From Alphaproteobacteria bacterium (GTDB lineage Bacteria; Pseudomonadota; Alphaproteobacteria; Caulobacterales; Aquidulcibacteraceae), in the NCBI GenBank assembly GCA_027485915.1, contig JAIXQA010000022.1, positions 124,001-188,000 of the forward strand: a DNA stretch of 64,000 nt, written 5' to 3'. Below, piece by piece: positions 8,788 through 17,976 of this stretch; position 1 is the first letter of the stretch; each line of letters opens with the position of its first letter. The notes below the pieces were generated by a model. That model was not told where the DNA came from and did not search any database. It saw nothing but the letters and a program-made list of their open reading frames with translations. The position numbers and the translations under genes are program-made.

Positions 8788-9276
8788 TTATTTGCAAGCG
8801 GGAATGGTCAGGCCACGTGGCAAAGTGGTTTCTGCATCGCCACAAGCCTTGGCCAATTGGGCTTGGGTCAGCCCGCGTGCACCAGCCAGCTCTGCGCCAG
8901 ACAGATTAGCATTGGCCAAATTGGCCCCGGCAAAATTGGCGCTGGAGAAATAGCCGCCAACCAGCACGGCATCATCGAGCCTTGCCCCGGCGAAGTTTGC
9001 CCCGGTGGCGCGAACGCCGTAAAGATTGGCGACCGACAAATCGCTACGACCAAAATTCGTGCCGTCCAATGTGCTCAAAGACATGTCAGCTTGGCGTAAG
9101 CGGGCACCCGCAAAAGTCTTGCGCGACAGGTCTGAATAGCTGAGGTCCGCTTGAAAAAGATTGCATTTAGCGCAGGACTTGCCGTCCTTAACTTGGGCAA
9201 TTTGACCCGCATTTTGCGCGATGGCAGTAGAGCCGCAAGCGGCTGCAACGATGAGGGCAATGGCGAGACGTTTCAT
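8788..9276 (-). CDS. Secreted pentapeptide-repeat protein (smaller paralogue)
   Basis: The start at 9276 (10 codons inside the track ORF) gives a clean signal peptide, MKRLAIALIVAAACGSTAIAQ, with GGAG about 9 nt upstream; length 162 aa. After the signal comes CAKCNLFQADLSYSDLS, then pentapeptides (ADMSLSTLDGTNFGRSDLS...), then LTQAQLAKACGDAETTLPRGLTIPACK. The end is nearly the same as in the neighbour at 7903-8703, with about half the number of repeats. The pair probably arose by tandem duplication followed by repeat expansion or loss. No catalytic domain is visible. Confidence 0.85.
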   Translation of the reverse strand: MKRLAIALIVAAACGSTAIAQNAGQIAQVKDGKSCAKCNLFQADLSYSDLSRKTFAGARLRQADMSLSTLDGTNFGRSDLSVANLYGVRATGANFAGARLDDAVLVGGYFSSANFAGANLANANLSGAELAGARGLTQAQLAKACGDAETTLPRGLTIPACK

Positions 9277-9351
9277 TTTCGGACGCTCCAGCGGTCTAAA
9301 CACAGGTTCGCCCTTCCCCTTGCAGGATTGGTGCCGTCAGTTGAAATGAGG

Positions 9352-12108
9352 CTAGGCGTTGCTTTCGGCTTGCCGCGGGCCTGCCCAGCCGCAAGCGTCA
9401 CACGCAAATCCAAAGGCATCCGCCTTGACTGTGAAATGGCCGCAATCAGGGCAGGGGTCACCTTCATAGCGCGTAGTCGGAGTTACCGACTGCGGTTGAA
9501 CCAAAGTTGCCTGTATCGGCCGCTCTTGGAGTTGGTTGGTGCCACGGCTGGCGCGTTCGGCTGCACTGGGCAAGCGCACGAGATTGTCGGGGAAACTGCC
9601 GCGCGAAAAACCTTTGGAGATAAAGCGGACGGGATCTGTCGCTTCAGGTGCCCCCGCATCGGTCACCGACTCATCAAAACGATCTTCGCCCAATTCAGCT
9701 AAATCATCGCGCCCCAAATACGACACAGCCAATTCACGGAACAAATAATCAAGGATGGAGGTCGCTCGAACAATGGAATCATTGCCCTCAACGTCGCCTG
9801 CTGGCTCAAAGCGCGTGCCGACAAAAGCATCGACATATTCTTCCAAGGGTACGCCATATTGCAACCCAATCGAGGTGGCGATGGCGAAATTATTCATCAA
9901 GGACCGGAAGGCAGCACCTTCTTTATGCATGTCGATGAAGATTTCCCCAATCTCCCCATCGTCAAACTCGCCCGTATGAAGATAGACTTTATGCCCACCT
10001 ACCGAGGCCTTTTGAATATAGCCTTTGCGTCGATCCGGTAGCCGTCGGCGGGCTGCCGGTTGTGGGATTAATCGCTCCACCACGCGCTCTACCACCACCT
10101 CAACCCGTTCGACTTTCACTTCTTCAGCCACATTCTCAAAGCGGCTTAAGTCAAAGCTTGGTGCTTCAAACCCAGGCTCAGACAGCTTGAGCTTAAAACC
10201 CGCAAAGCCTGCCCGTCCTAAGGTCCGCGCGAGTTCACTTGCCAAAGCGCGCACATTTTCAGAGCGCGAAACAGGCAAATGAAGGGTCAGATATTGGCGG
10301 ATTGCCCCATCCTGCGCCGCGGCAAATCGCATGATGGCTTCCCGCCCATTGGGACCGAAAACGTCGAGATTAGGCAAAAGGCCCCATTGCTCTGGCTGAC
10401 CTAAGGCCCATTTTTGGGCAGCAGCGATATCTTGTGACGTAAAACCTAGAGCAGTCAGCACGTCAAAGCCCGGCTGCAGGACCTTGTCCAAACTGCAGCC
10501 GCACCAAAGCGCGGTTTCTTCTGGACCTAATAGCCACGGCGTAATGGCTTGGCGCAAGGAACGCGCACTGATCAAGGCCTCAGCAATGGCCGACAGCCCG
10601 TCCTCATCAATGCCACGGCTCGCCAATGCCTCGTAGGAAACGCCCGGTGCGCCAACTAAAGTCCGGGTTCCGAGCAATTGTCGCGTGGCGTCCCGATCAT
10701 CAAGGCCCAAGGTCTTTATACCGCGCAAGACGCAGGGGCGGACAGCAAAGCCGGTCTCTTCGCCCGAAAGTGCAGTTTCAATCGTGGGGCCAGAGATCGG
10801 CGCAAGACCGGGTGCATCCGCGCCAAGAGCGATCAGAACCAAGCCATGTTCTTGCGGTTTCAGTGCGGTTTCAAAACTGGGAGCCCCCGCTGGATTGGTC
10901 GGCACCGCCAGTTCCGCCAATTGGCTGGCGGTTCTCGCCGTGCCAGTGGCCAGCGCCTGTAAAGCGTTGCGGACGACTTCTTGATCATCTGGGGAGGCGT
11001 AGGATTTCCCACGCGCCATCAAAAGGCCCGCGCCGTCGCAATAGCGCAGGACTGCGGCGCGCTCTTTCGCCCAATTCTGTGCTGCCGTCTTGGTTGGAAA
11101 GGCCGTTGCCCCGCCGAGACAATCCAGCGCAAGTCGCCACGCCGCTGCAACCCGCTCCAACTGGGTGAAATCGACATCTTCATAGAAAGCTGAAAGCGCC
11201 ACCACTGCTGTTGGGCCACACGCAGCAAAAGCGGCGTCATCAAACGCAAAGCCGCAGCCGGTGCGGGCAGCCTTTAACAGCAGATCGCCGTCGAGCATCT
11301 GATCAGATGGCAGCAGCAGCGTGGTCGGCTCAAGAAGTGGGCTATCAAGCACCCCACCATGAGCGGTGGCATCGAATATGCCTTGCTTGGCATCCTCAAT
11401 CGCCTCCAAGATCGCGCCTGCTGGCGCGCCAATACGGAAAGCCGCTGCCACGGCTTGTGCCAAAACAGGATTGTCACGTGGGTCGTCATGGCCCACCCCT
11501 TCCGCCCGGCCGACCGCCTCGCTGACTCGGGCCAGAGCGTCACGCAATTGGATACGCCCCATGGAAAGGGCAGACGAGTCAAACTGGCTTTGACGGCGCT
11601 GATGCACAACAGCATCGGCCTGCGCCCAAGGGACTAATCGGATATGCGACTCGTCCTCCAGCCAAACCGCGGGCAAGCCTGTTTCAATCTCGGTTGATCC
11701 ATCAGCCAAATTCAGCACAAAGCCGCGCGTTGACCTGCCTTGCAGACCAAGTGCGCGCAAATAGCCGGCTTCCAGAACCACTTGCCGGTTTAAGAGGCTA
11801 TTGGCGAGGACCGCTTCAAAGTGATCGCGCGCCATGGCATCTGCCAAAAGGCCTCGCGTCCAAGCAACTCCGCCAATTCGCCCAGCCAGATCGAGGATCG
11901 CATCGGAGATTGAGGACTGGTCTGGTAGGTTAGCCGCTTCACCAAATGCCAAAACACTGTCTAAACTCCAGCTTGCCGGGGCATAGAATGGGCCAGAGTC
12001 GGGGCCGACCTCACGCAGCATATCGGGCTGTGCGGCAAATTGTTCATGACCAAAGAAGGCGGAATCAAAGCTCACGGCGGCCCCAACGCGAATCACTTCT
12101 GTGATCAT
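9352..12108 (-). CDS. Degenerate NrdJ-like (class II ribonucleotide reductase) paralogue with TSCPD domain
   Basis: A 918-aa protein collinear with alphaproteobacterial B12-dependent RNR (NrdJ, about 1200 aa). Residues 213-243 ([31 protein letters not shown]), 319-400 ([10 protein letters not shown]...[10 protein letters not shown]...[16 protein letters not shown]) and 473-563 ([14 protein letters not shown]...LGFTSQDI) match NrdJ blocks as I remember them. Residues 690-800 are an intact TSCPD domain ([37 protein letters not shown]), followed by a CPDCG...CDACG Cys tail at 886-907. The catalytic parts are damaged: the NPCSE active-site block reads TGCGF (283-287), PTGTIG reads ALGADAPG, and SGQNSNN is absent. 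Catalysis is therefore unlikely; a structural or regulatory role is inference. It sits alone, divergent from the NDUFA12 gene. Confidence 0.8.
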   Translation of the reverse strand: MITEVIRVGAAVSFDSAFFGHEQFAAQPDMLREVGPDSGPFYAPASWSLDSVLAFGEAANLPDQSSISDAILDLAGRIGGVAWTRGLLADAMARDHFEAVLANSLLNRQVVLEAGYLRALGLQGRSTRGFVLNLADGSTEIETGLPAVWLEDESHIRLVPWAQADAVVHQRRQSQFDSSALSMGRIQLRDALARVSEAVGRAEGVGHDDPRDNPVLAQAVAAAFRIGAPAGAILEAIEDAKQGIFDATAHGGVLDSPLLEPTTLLLPSDQMLDGDLLLKAARTGCGFAFDDAAFAACGPTAVVALSAFYEDVDFTQLERVAAAWRLALDCLGGATAFPTKTAAQNWAKERAAVLRYCDGAGLLMARGKSYASPDDQEVVRNALQALATGTARTASQLAELAVPTNPAGAPSFETALKPQEHGLVLIALGADAPGLAPISGPTIETALSGEETGFAVRPCVLRGIKTLGLDDRDATRQLLGTRTLVGAPGVSYEALASRGIDEDGLSAIAEALISARSLRQAITPWLLGPEETALWCGCSLDKVLQPGFDVLTALGFTSQDIAAAQKWALGQPEQWGLLPNLDVFGPNGREAIMRFAAAQDGAIRQYLTLHLPVSRSENVRALASELARTLGRAGFAGFKLKLSEPGFEAPSFDLSRFENVAEEVKVERVEVVVERVVERLIPQPAARRRLPDRRKGYIQKASVGGHKVYLHTGEFDDGEIGEIFIDMHKEGAAFRSLMNNFAIATSIGLQYGVPLEEYVDAFVGTRFEPAGDVEGNDSIVRATSILDYLFRELAVSYLGRDDLAELGEDRFDESVTDAGAPEATDPVRFISKGFSRGSFPDNLVRLPSAAERASRGTNQLQERPIQATLVQPQSVTPTTRYEGDPCPDCGHFTVKADAFGFACDACGWAGPRQAESNA

Positions 12109-12289
12109 CCGCCTGAAGTCGCAAGCCGCCTAGTCCTGACCGCGGAAAATCTGCATCTCACCCGACAGTTTTCTGCGGAAGAATAGGCGCGCCCGCCCCG
12201 ATTGGTGGCTTCGCCCTGTTCTGTCATGCCGCATCGACTTGATGCTTCTGACGGCACGGGGCATAATGCGCATTGAAAAGGAAAATCCC

Positions 12290-12679
12290 GTGCTCACAAA
12301 AATCTTTACGTGGTGGAATGGTGCAACGATTGGCGCACTATTTGATATCGCAAAGCGTGCAACCTTGGTGGGCGAGGATGACCAAGGCAATCGCTATTTT
12401 GAAGAGCGTAAGGCAACCCTCGAAGGCCGCAAGCGTCGCTATGTGCTTTATAAGGGCTATGCTGAGCCATCGCGTGTACCCGCCGATTGGCATGGCTGGT
12501 TGCACCATACGTTTGAGCAGCCGCCAACAATTGAGCCATTTGCGCTGAAGGCGTGGGAAAAGCCGCATTTGCCCAATCTGACCGGAACCGTTTTTGCTTA
12601 TCGTCCCAAAGGTAGCTTAGCGGCTGCCGGCGAGCGCGCAAAAGCTTCAAGTGACTATGAGTCTTGGTCGCCTGAATAA
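12290..12679 (+). CDS. NDUFA12-family complex I accessory protein
   Basis: I use the GTG at 12290, which gives MLTKIFTWWNGATIGALFDIAKRATLVGEDDQGNRYFEER. It follows AAAAGGA at good spacing; the track ATG at 12239 adds 17 residues that do not fit the family. The 129-aa protein carries the NDUFA12 core: GNRYFEERKATLEGRKRRYVLYKG...PSRVPADWHGWLHHTFEQPP. It is an accessory subunit of respiratory NADH:ubiquinone oxidoreductase, typical of alphaproteobacteria and mitochondria. The nuo genes are not in this window. The stop overlaps the next start by 1 nt. Confidence 0.93.
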   Translation: MLTKIFTWWNGATIGALFDIAKRATLVGEDDQGNRYFEERKATLEGRKRRYVLYKGYAEPSRVPADWHGWLHHTFEQPPTIEPFALKAWEKPHLPNLTGTVFAYRPKGSLAAAGERAKASSDYESWSPE

Positions 12680-13740
12680 TGAAACGGGCAATTGGCACGG
12701 CCATGTTCGATCTCAAGAAAATTAGCTGGCTGGCGCTGGGCTCGGTTTGTATTGCGCTGGGCAGTGGTACTGTTATTGCTCAAACCGCGAATCCTGAAGC
12801 CAGTGGAACCGGCGTGCGGCCGAATACTGGTGCACCCGGCGACCCTGCAAAGGCCGCGAAAGCTGCAAGCCCGGCACCACCGGCCTCAACCGGTGGGGGT
12901 ATCGATCCCGAACTTGGCCCGATTTCAGAGCCCGAGGAGGGCGATGTTGAGCCAGCTTTTCGGCAAAATGGTACTGGGACTTGGATGACTCCCGAAGAAG
13001 AGATGCGGGCGCGCATCCGGCGTGAGGCCTTAAGTCAAGCAGAAGCCGAACAACAGGCTTTAGCCGCCAGCGGATTCGTCATGCCGCGATTGGTTGGGCC
13101 TAATATCCCGCTGGTGCCGCTTGAACTCTTGTTTCCGCCTGAAGCGCTCGAAACCGGGCCAAAACCCGTACGCGAGATCCGTGGAACAGGCGTCATGCTC
13201 GCGGCGCTCGACCGTGAAAGGGGCACCAATGTCCGCGTGCGCGTGCCCGTTGGCAGTCAAGTCACTTATGGATCGCTGCGCCTCAAGCTTTCGGCTTGCT
13301 ATGCCTCCAATCCTGAGGATGCGATGGAGTCTTGGGCCTATGTCGAAGTGACGGATATGGGACGACAAAATCTCAATCAATTGGCCGTTTTGCCTCAGCG
13401 TGACCGGCGCGGCATGAAAGAAGCCAATAAGGAGCGCGTCATTCGCAAGGGGTGGATCATTGCGTCGAGCCCAGCCGTGACCCCGATCGATCATCCGACC
13501 TATGACATGTGGTTGATTAGCTGCGAGGGGGCAGTTGCGCCGCCAAGTGCTGTTCAATCGTCTTCAAACAAAGCGCGCCCACGCTCTGAAGCAAAGGCTG
13601 GCGCGGCAGGACCCGATGCAGCGGCAGGGGGTCCACTTGCCTCTGATGCTGATCCTGGTGAGTCAGAGCCTCGGACGGGTCCTTCGCCGGCAACTCCGGC
13701 TCCTGCAGCGCCGGCACCGGGAAAACTGAAGGGCACTTAA
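12679..13740 (+). CDS. DUF2155-domain secreted protein
   Basis: A 353-aa exported protein. The signal peptide is near [27 protein letters not shown]; the start may be ATG 12679 or 12703. Residues about 30-80 are Pro/Ala-rich. The DUF2155 domain occupies roughly 170-285, with [58 protein letters not shown]. The tail is low-complexity ([14 protein letters not shown]...). DUF2155 has no established function but is regularly found beside aat in alphaproteobacteria, as here. The last 224 nt overlap aat on the opposite strand. Confidence 0.85.
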   Translation: MKRAIGTAMFDLKKISWLALGSVCIALGSGTVIAQTANPEASGTGVRPNTGAPGDPAKAAKAASPAPPASTGGGIDPELGPISEPEEGDVEPAFRQNGTGTWMTPEEEMRARIRREALSQAEAEQQALAASGFVMPRLVGPNIPLVPLELLFPPEALETGPKPVREIRGTGVMLAALDRERGTNVRVRVPVGSQVTYGSLRLKLSACYASNPEDAMESWAYVEVTDMGRQNLNQLAVLPQRDRRGMKEANKERVIRKGWIIASSPAVTPIDHPTYDMWLISCEGAVAPPSAVQSSSNKARPRSEAKAGAAGPDAAAGGPLASDADPGESEPRTGPSPATPAPAAPAPGKLKGT

Positions 13741-14311
13741 TCGCCTCAGCCAAGAGCATGTGATAGGTCTTGCGATTGACCTCAAGGGTGCCAAACTGCG
13801 TCAGGTGCTCGGTGATGAATTGGGTGTCAAGAAGGCGAAATCCCCCTGCAATGAGATGCGCAACCAGATGAACCAGGGCAATTTTGCTGGCGTCCCTTGC
13901 CCTTGAAAACATGCTTTCGCCAAAGAAGGCTGCGCCGAGGCGAACCCCATAAAGCCCACCGATAAGTTGGCCATCCTGCCAGGTCTCAACGCTAAAACCA
14001 TGACCACGCCGATGCAGCCCATCATAAAGTTCTAAGATGGGCTGATTAATCCACGTCTCAATCCGATCACCAACAGGCGCCGCGCAGCTTTCCACGACGT
14101 CGCGAAAGGCTCGGTTGATTGTGACACGGTAAGGTGTGGTGCGAACCGTGCGTTTTAGGCGGCGCGGAATATGAACTTGGTCCAGCGGCAGGATGCCACG
14201 CTGGTCGGGATCAACCAGAAACAGGCGAGGATCGTCCCGCCCATCCGCCATCGGGAAGGTCCCGCGCGCATAGCACCCTAAGAGTTCGTCCGGGCCAAAG
14301 CCCTTGCTCAT
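13517..14311 (-). CDS. aat: Leucyl/phenylalanyl-tRNA-protein transferase
   Basis: Adds Leu or Phe from aminoacyl-tRNA to proteins with N-terminal Arg/Lys, making them N-degron substrates for ClpS-ClpAP; both clpS and clpA are at 45.5-48.2 kb. Family motifs: [63 protein letters not shown], and [13 protein letters not shown]. The core ends near residue 195. About 70 further residues ([16 protein letters not shown]...) are encoded antisense to the end of the DUF2155 gene and look like non-conserved read-through. The start overlaps the accC stop by 4 nt. Confidence 0.93.
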   Translation of the reverse strand: MSKGFGPDELLGCYARGTFPMADGRDDPRLFLVDPDQRGILPLDQVHIPRRLKRTVRTTPYRVTINRAFRDVVESCAAPVGDRIETWINQPILELYDGLHRRGHGFSVETWQDGQLIGGLYGVRLGAAFFGESMFSRARDASKIALVHLVAHLIAGGFRLLDTQFITEHLTQFGTLEVNRKTYHMLLAEAIKCPSVFPVPALQEPELPAKDPSEALTHQDQHQRQVDPLPLHRVLPRQPLLQSVGALCLKTIEQHLAAQLPPRS

Positions 14312-15675
14312 GCACGCGGTTCCTCAGCTTGTTCGGCTTGTTCGGCCAACCACTTTTCCAGCCAGTGGATATTGTAGTCGCCATCAATGATGTCGCGTTC
14401 TTGAACCAAGCGCAGGAAGAGCGGGATGGTGGTCTTGACGCCACCCACGACCATTTCAGCCAAAGAACGGCGCAGCCGCATCAGGCATTCATTGCGGTTG
14501 CGACCATGCACGATCAGTTTGCCGATCAAGCTGTCGTAATAGGGTGGGATTTTATAGCCTGTATAAATGGCCGAATCCAAACGTACCCCGAGGCCACCCG
14601 GCGCATGGAAGTCCGTAATGGTTCCCGGCGATGGCGCAAAGGTAACAGGGTCTTCCGCATTGACCCGGCACTCAATCGCCACACCTTCAAAAACCACATC
14701 TTCTTGGGTGAAAGAAAGCGGCATTCCCGCAGCGATGCGGATTTGTTCGCGTACCAAATCGACGCCGGTGATCATCTCGGTGACCGGATGCTCTACCTGC
14801 AGTCGGGTATTCATCTCGATGAAATAGAAGCGGCCTTCTTCATACAGAAATTCAATGGTACCGACGCCCAAATAGCCCAGCGACTTGATCGCCTTGACCA
14901 CGATGTCACCAATTTCGGCGCGCTCTTCCGCGTTTAGAGCGGGCGAGGGGGCTTCTTCCCAGACCTTCTGGTGCCGCCGCTGGAGGGAGCAATCGCGCTC
15001 GCCCAAATGGACCACATTGCCAAACTCGTCTGCAATGACTTGGATCTCAATATGGCGCGGCTTGCCGAGATATTTCTCAAGATACACCGTATCATCGCCA
15101 AAGGCGTTTTTCGCTTCCGTACGGGCCATGGACAGCGCCACCGACAGCTCATCCTTGGAATGGGCCACCTTCATACCGCGTCCCCCACCCCCTGCGGAGG
15201 CCTTTACCAGCACGGGATAGCCAATGTCTTCGGCAACCGCCAGAGCGGTTTCATCATCTGAAATGCCGCCATCAGAGCCCGGAACCACGGGGATACCTGC
15301 GGCTTTAACAGCAGCTTTAGCCGCAATCTTATCGCCCATCATGCGGATATGTTCGGCTCGCGGGCCGATAAAGACCAAGCCATGCGCATCAATGATCTCG
15401 GCAAAGCGGGCATTTTCCGACAGGAAGCCATAGCCAGGATGAATGGCCTGTGCACCGGTAATTTCGCAGGCGGCGATCAAGGCTGGGATATTCAAATAGG
15501 ATTTTGCGGCGGCAGGCGGGCCCAAGCACACACTTTCATCGGCCAAGCGCACATGCATGGCGTCAGCATCTGCAGTTGAGTGCACCGCAACGGTGGTGAT
15601 CCCCATTTCCTTACACGCGCGATGAATGCGCAGGGCAATCTCGCCGCGGTTGGCGATCAGAACTTTATCAAACAC
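14308..15675 (-). CDS. accC: Acetyl-CoA carboxylase, biotin carboxylase subunit
   Basis: ATP-dependent carboxylation of the biotin carried by AccB, the first half of malonyl-CoA synthesis. The 455-aa protein begins [25 protein letters not shown]. It has the ATP-grasp glycine loop [46 protein letters not shown] and the catalytic segment [24 protein letters not shown]. accB ends 15 nt upstream, and aat overlaps the stop by 4 nt. The malonyl-CoA made here feeds the fab cluster at the left of the window. Confidence 0.97.
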   Translation of the reverse strand: MFDKVLIANRGEIALRIHRACKEMGITTVAVHSTADADAMHVRLADESVCLGPPAAAKSYLNIPALIAACEITGAQAIHPGYGFLSENARFAEIIDAHGLVFIGPRAEHIRMMGDKIAAKAAVKAAGIPVVPGSDGGISDDETALAVAEDIGYPVLVKASAGGGGRGMKVAHSKDELSVALSMARTEAKNAFGDDTVYLEKYLGKPRHIEIQVIADEFGNVVHLGERDCSLQRRHQKVWEEAPSPALNAEERAEIGDIVVKAIKSLGYLGVGTIEFLYEEGRFYFIEMNTRLQVEHPVTEMITGVDLVREQIRIAAGMPLSFTQEDVVFEGVAIECRVNAEDPVTFAPSPGTITDFHAPGGLGVRLDSAIYTGYKIPPYYDSLIGKLIVHGRNRNECLMRLRRSLAEMVVGGVKTTIPLFLRLVQERDIIDGDYNIHWLEKWLAEQAEQAEEPRA

Positions 15676-15690
15676 CTGTGTGTCTCCTGA

Positions 15691-16170
15691 CTATTCGATC
15701 ACGCAGAGCGCTTCGCCATATTCAACCGGCTGTGCGTCATGGACGAGAATGGCCGTGACGGTCCCTGAACGTGGCGATGGCACAGGGTTCATGGTCTTCA
15801 TCGCTTCGATGATGAAGAGTTGCTGGCCTTCCTTCACCGTGTCGCCCACTTTGATAAAGGCCGCAGCGCCGGGTTCAGGCTGGGTATAGACGGTGCCAAC
15901 CATCGGTGAGGCGACAGCACCTGGGTGCTTGGCGGGATCTGCTGCAGGTGCTGGAGCAGGCGGGGCGGAAACAGCGGCCGCTGGCGTTGCGGCTGCTGGT
16001 GCTGCCACTACTGGGACTTGGGCATGAACCATTTGGGGCGCGACATTTGCTTGGCGCGCCACACGCACGCGAACCCCTTCGTTTTCTACTTCAATCTCGC
16101 TCAGGTCTGTGTCGCGCAGGATACGCGCAAGATCCTTGACCAATTTTGTGTCGAATCCTGATTGGCTCAT
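15691..16170 (-). CDS. accB: Biotin carboxyl carrier protein of acetyl-CoA carboxylase
   Basis: A 159-aa carrier. The N-terminal helical part (KLVKDLARILRDTDLSEIEVENEGVRVRVAR) is followed by an Ala/Pro-rich flexible linker (about residues 52-84) and a biotinyl domain. The biotin-acceptor lysine is Lys125 in IIEAMKTMNPVPS. The domain carries the usual SPMVGTVYTQPEPG and GDTVKEGQQLFIIEAMK turns. It lies between aroQ and accC, the common order in alphaproteobacteria. Confidence 0.97.
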   Translation of the reverse strand: MSQSGFDTKLVKDLARILRDTDLSEIEVENEGVRVRVARQANVAPQMVHAQVPVVAAPAAATPAAAVSAPPAPAPAADPAKHPGAVASPMVGTVYTQPEPGAAAFIKVGDTVKEGQQLFIIEAMKTMNPVPSPRSGTVTAILVHDAQPVEYGEALCVIE

Positions 16171-16221
16171 TCGTCTCTCCTGTAGGCCAGCATTGGGCCG
16201 TGGTCTGTTGGGGCAAAAGGG

Positions 16222-16674
16222 TCAGTTTTTGACCGATAGTTTCTTGGCGAGGGCTTCTAGGCCCAACACATAAGAGTGCAGGCCAAAGCCCGCGATTGTA
16301 CCCGTCGCGGCCATACCGACATAGGAATGGTGCCGAAAGGCTTCGCGGCGTAAAGGGTTCGACAGATGAATCTCAATGACTGGAATGCTCATTGCCTTGA
16401 TGGCATCATAGATCGCAAGCGACGTATGAGTGAGGGCACCGGCATTCAGCAATACACCCGCACCATGGTCGCGGGCCTCTTGCAGCCAATCCACCAATTG
16501 GCCTTCGCTATTGGAGTGCCGGAACACAAGCTTCTTTCCCAATCTCTCGGCCAGCGCTGAACATGCGGCTTCGACGTCCGCCAGCGTATCGGTCCCGTAA
16601 ATCTCAGGTTCGCGCGTGCCCAACAAGTTGAGGTTTGGCCCATTGAGCACAAAAATCGCTTTTTCCATGAACAA
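16222..16674 (-). CDS. aroQ: Type II 3-dehydroquinate dehydratase
   Basis: Third step of the shikimate pathway, dehydrating 3-dehydroquinate. The 150-aa length and the N-terminal motif [20 protein letters not shown] with its catalytic Tyr identify the type II enzyme. Later motifs are [35 protein letters not shown] and [21 protein letters not shown] with the catalytic His. The start could be ATG 16674 or 16668 ([10 protein letters not shown]). It is the first gene of aroQ-accB-accC-aat, and feeds chorismate to the trp operon at 54-58 kb. Confidence 0.96.
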   Translation of the reverse strand: MFMEKAIFVLNGPNLNLLGTREPEIYGTDTLADVEAACSALAERLGKKLVFRHSNSEGQLVDWLQEARDHGAGVLLNAGALTHTSLAIYDAIKAMSIPVIEIHLSNPLRREAFRHHSYVGMAATGTIAGFGLHSYVLGLEALAKKLSVKN

Positions 16675-16805
16675 GGTGTAACCCTGCTTTGCTTAAAGGG
16701 GAAGGTGGACTTGCTGAATTGGTTGCATCTTCTGACTACTTTCCTGCACAACCACCTTGATCAAACCGACCAAGCCCGCCCATATCACCCGCCTACGAGG
16801 GCGCT

Positions 16806-17006
16806 ATGAACATTTATCTCAATGGCGAAGAACACCAGATCGAAGCGGGTACAAGTCTAACAACTTTGGTTGGTCGTCTGGTCGCTGATCCTCGCGGTGT
16901 GGCGATTGAACGCAACCGCATGATTGTGATGAAGTCGCAATGGGATCAAACCATTTTGGCCGAGGGTGACCAATTGGAATTCGTGCAATTTGTGGGCGGG
17001 GGATGA
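16806..17006 (+). CDS. thiS: Sulfur carrier protein ThiS
   Basis: A 66-aa ubiquitin-fold sulfur carrier for thiazole synthesis. It starts [22 protein letters not shown], contains [11 protein letters not shown] and ends in [10 protein letters not shown], giving the C-terminal Gly-Gly that becomes the thiocarboxylate. The gene is divergent from aroQ across about 130 bp. The thiG reading frame begins around its stop codon. No thiF, thiC, thiE or thiO is visible nearby. Confidence 0.95.
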   Translation: MNIYLNGEEHQIEAGTSLTTLVGRLVADPRGVAIERNRMIVMKSQWDQTILAEGDQLEFVQFVGGG

Positions 17007-17010
17007 GGGT

Positions 17011-17808
17011 TTGACCGAACAAGCAATAGGCCTCAATCAAGAAGATAGCTGGACGGTGGCCGGGCGCACCTTTAAATCGCGCCTCATCATTGGCACCGGC
17101 AAATATCGCGACTATGCCCAGAATGCCGCCGCCGCCGACGCGGCAGGCGTCGAGATCGTCACGGTTGCCATCCGGCGTGTCAATTTGTCTGACCCCAGCC
17201 AACCGCGTTTGACCGACTTTGTCGACCCCAAGCGCTATACTTTTTTGCCCAATACGGCAGGCTGTTTCACGGCTGAAGATGCCTTGCGCACGCTTCGCCT
17301 GGCCCGCGAAGCAGGTGGCTGGAGCTTGGTGAAGCTGGAAGTTTTGTCCGACCAAAAGACGCTTTATCCGGATATGATTGAGACGCTGGAAGCCACAAAG
17401 GTTCTGGTGAAAGAGGGTTTTGACGTCATGGTCTATTGCACCGATGATCCTGTTTTTGCGCGGCGTCTAGAAGATGCAGGGGCGTGCGCGATTATGCCTT
17501 TGGGCGCGCCGATTGGGTCAGGACTTGGCATCCAAAACCCTGTCAATATTCGCTTGATTGTAGAAGCGGCTCGCGTCCCTGTCTTGGTTGATGCCGGTGT
17601 TGGCACAGCCTCCGAAGCAGCAATTGCGATGGAGCTTGGCTGTGACGGGGTGTTGATGAATACCGCCATCGCCGAAGCGAAAGACCCTGTACGCATGGCG
17701 CGCGCGATGAAGCATGCGGTACTTGCTGGTCGCGATGCCTATTTAGCAGGCCGTATGGGCCGCAAGCGCTACGCCGATCCATCTAGCCCGTTGGCTGGTT
17801 TGATCTAG
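17011..17808 (+). CDS. thiG: Thiazole synthase ThiG
   Basis: Builds the thiamin thiazole ring from DXP, the ThiS thiocarboxylate and dehydroglycine. Motifs: [11 protein letters not shown] near the N-terminus, [32 protein letters not shown], the Schiff-base Lys in [11 protein letters not shown], and [48 protein letters not shown] favour a TTG start at 17011 (265 aa), with GGGGGA about 8 nt upstream. The track ATG at 16966 would overlap thiS by 41 nt and add 15 non-conserved residues. The start remains uncertain. Confidence 0.93.
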   Translation: MTEQAIGLNQEDSWTVAGRTFKSRLIIGTGKYRDYAQNAAAADAAGVEIVTVAIRRVNLSDPSQPRLTDFVDPKRYTFLPNTAGCFTAEDALRTLRLAREAGGWSLVKLEVLSDQKTLYPDMIETLEATKVLVKEGFDVMVYCTDDPVFARRLEDAGACAIMPLGAPIGSGLGIQNPVNIRLIVEAARVPVLVDAGVGTASEAAIAMELGCDGVLMNTAIAEAKDPVRMARAMKHAVLAGRDAYLAGRMGRKRYADPSSPLAGLI

Positions 17809-17861
17809 AACTTATCTGCGTCATAAGCTTGACGCTTTTCTAGGGCGGGCCTACGCCGCCG

Positions 17862-17969
17862 ACACACCGGGGAGCCCTACGATCAGGGGCTGAGAGGCCA
17901 TAAATAGTCCAAGGGGCTATCGCATGGCGACCCGTAGAACCTGCTCCGGATCATGCCGGCGAAGGGAGG
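17862..17969 (+). promoter_or_regulatory. TPP (THI-box) riboswitch
   Basis: The conserved TPP-riboswitch blocks are all present in order: CCGGGGAGCCC, GGGGCTGAGAGG, GACCCGTAGAACCTG, and GGATCATGCCGGCGAAGGGAGG. The last block contains the purine-rich AAGGGAGG that would serve as the ribosome-binding site for the ATG at 17977, so ligand binding probably blocks translation initiation. No T-run terminator follows. It controls the TonB-dependent receptor and tenA, not thiSG, which lie upstream. Confidence 0.95.
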
Positions 17970-17976
17970 GGGCAAT

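Noticed and set aside
9352-12108. Working class II ribonucleotide reductase
   Set aside because: The NPCSE, PTGTIG and SGQNSNN blocks are changed or missing and the protein is about 280 residues shorter than NrdJ.
14134-14937. 267-aa plus-strand ORF opposite aat and accC
   Set aside because: It is antisense to two well-conserved genes and has no family features.
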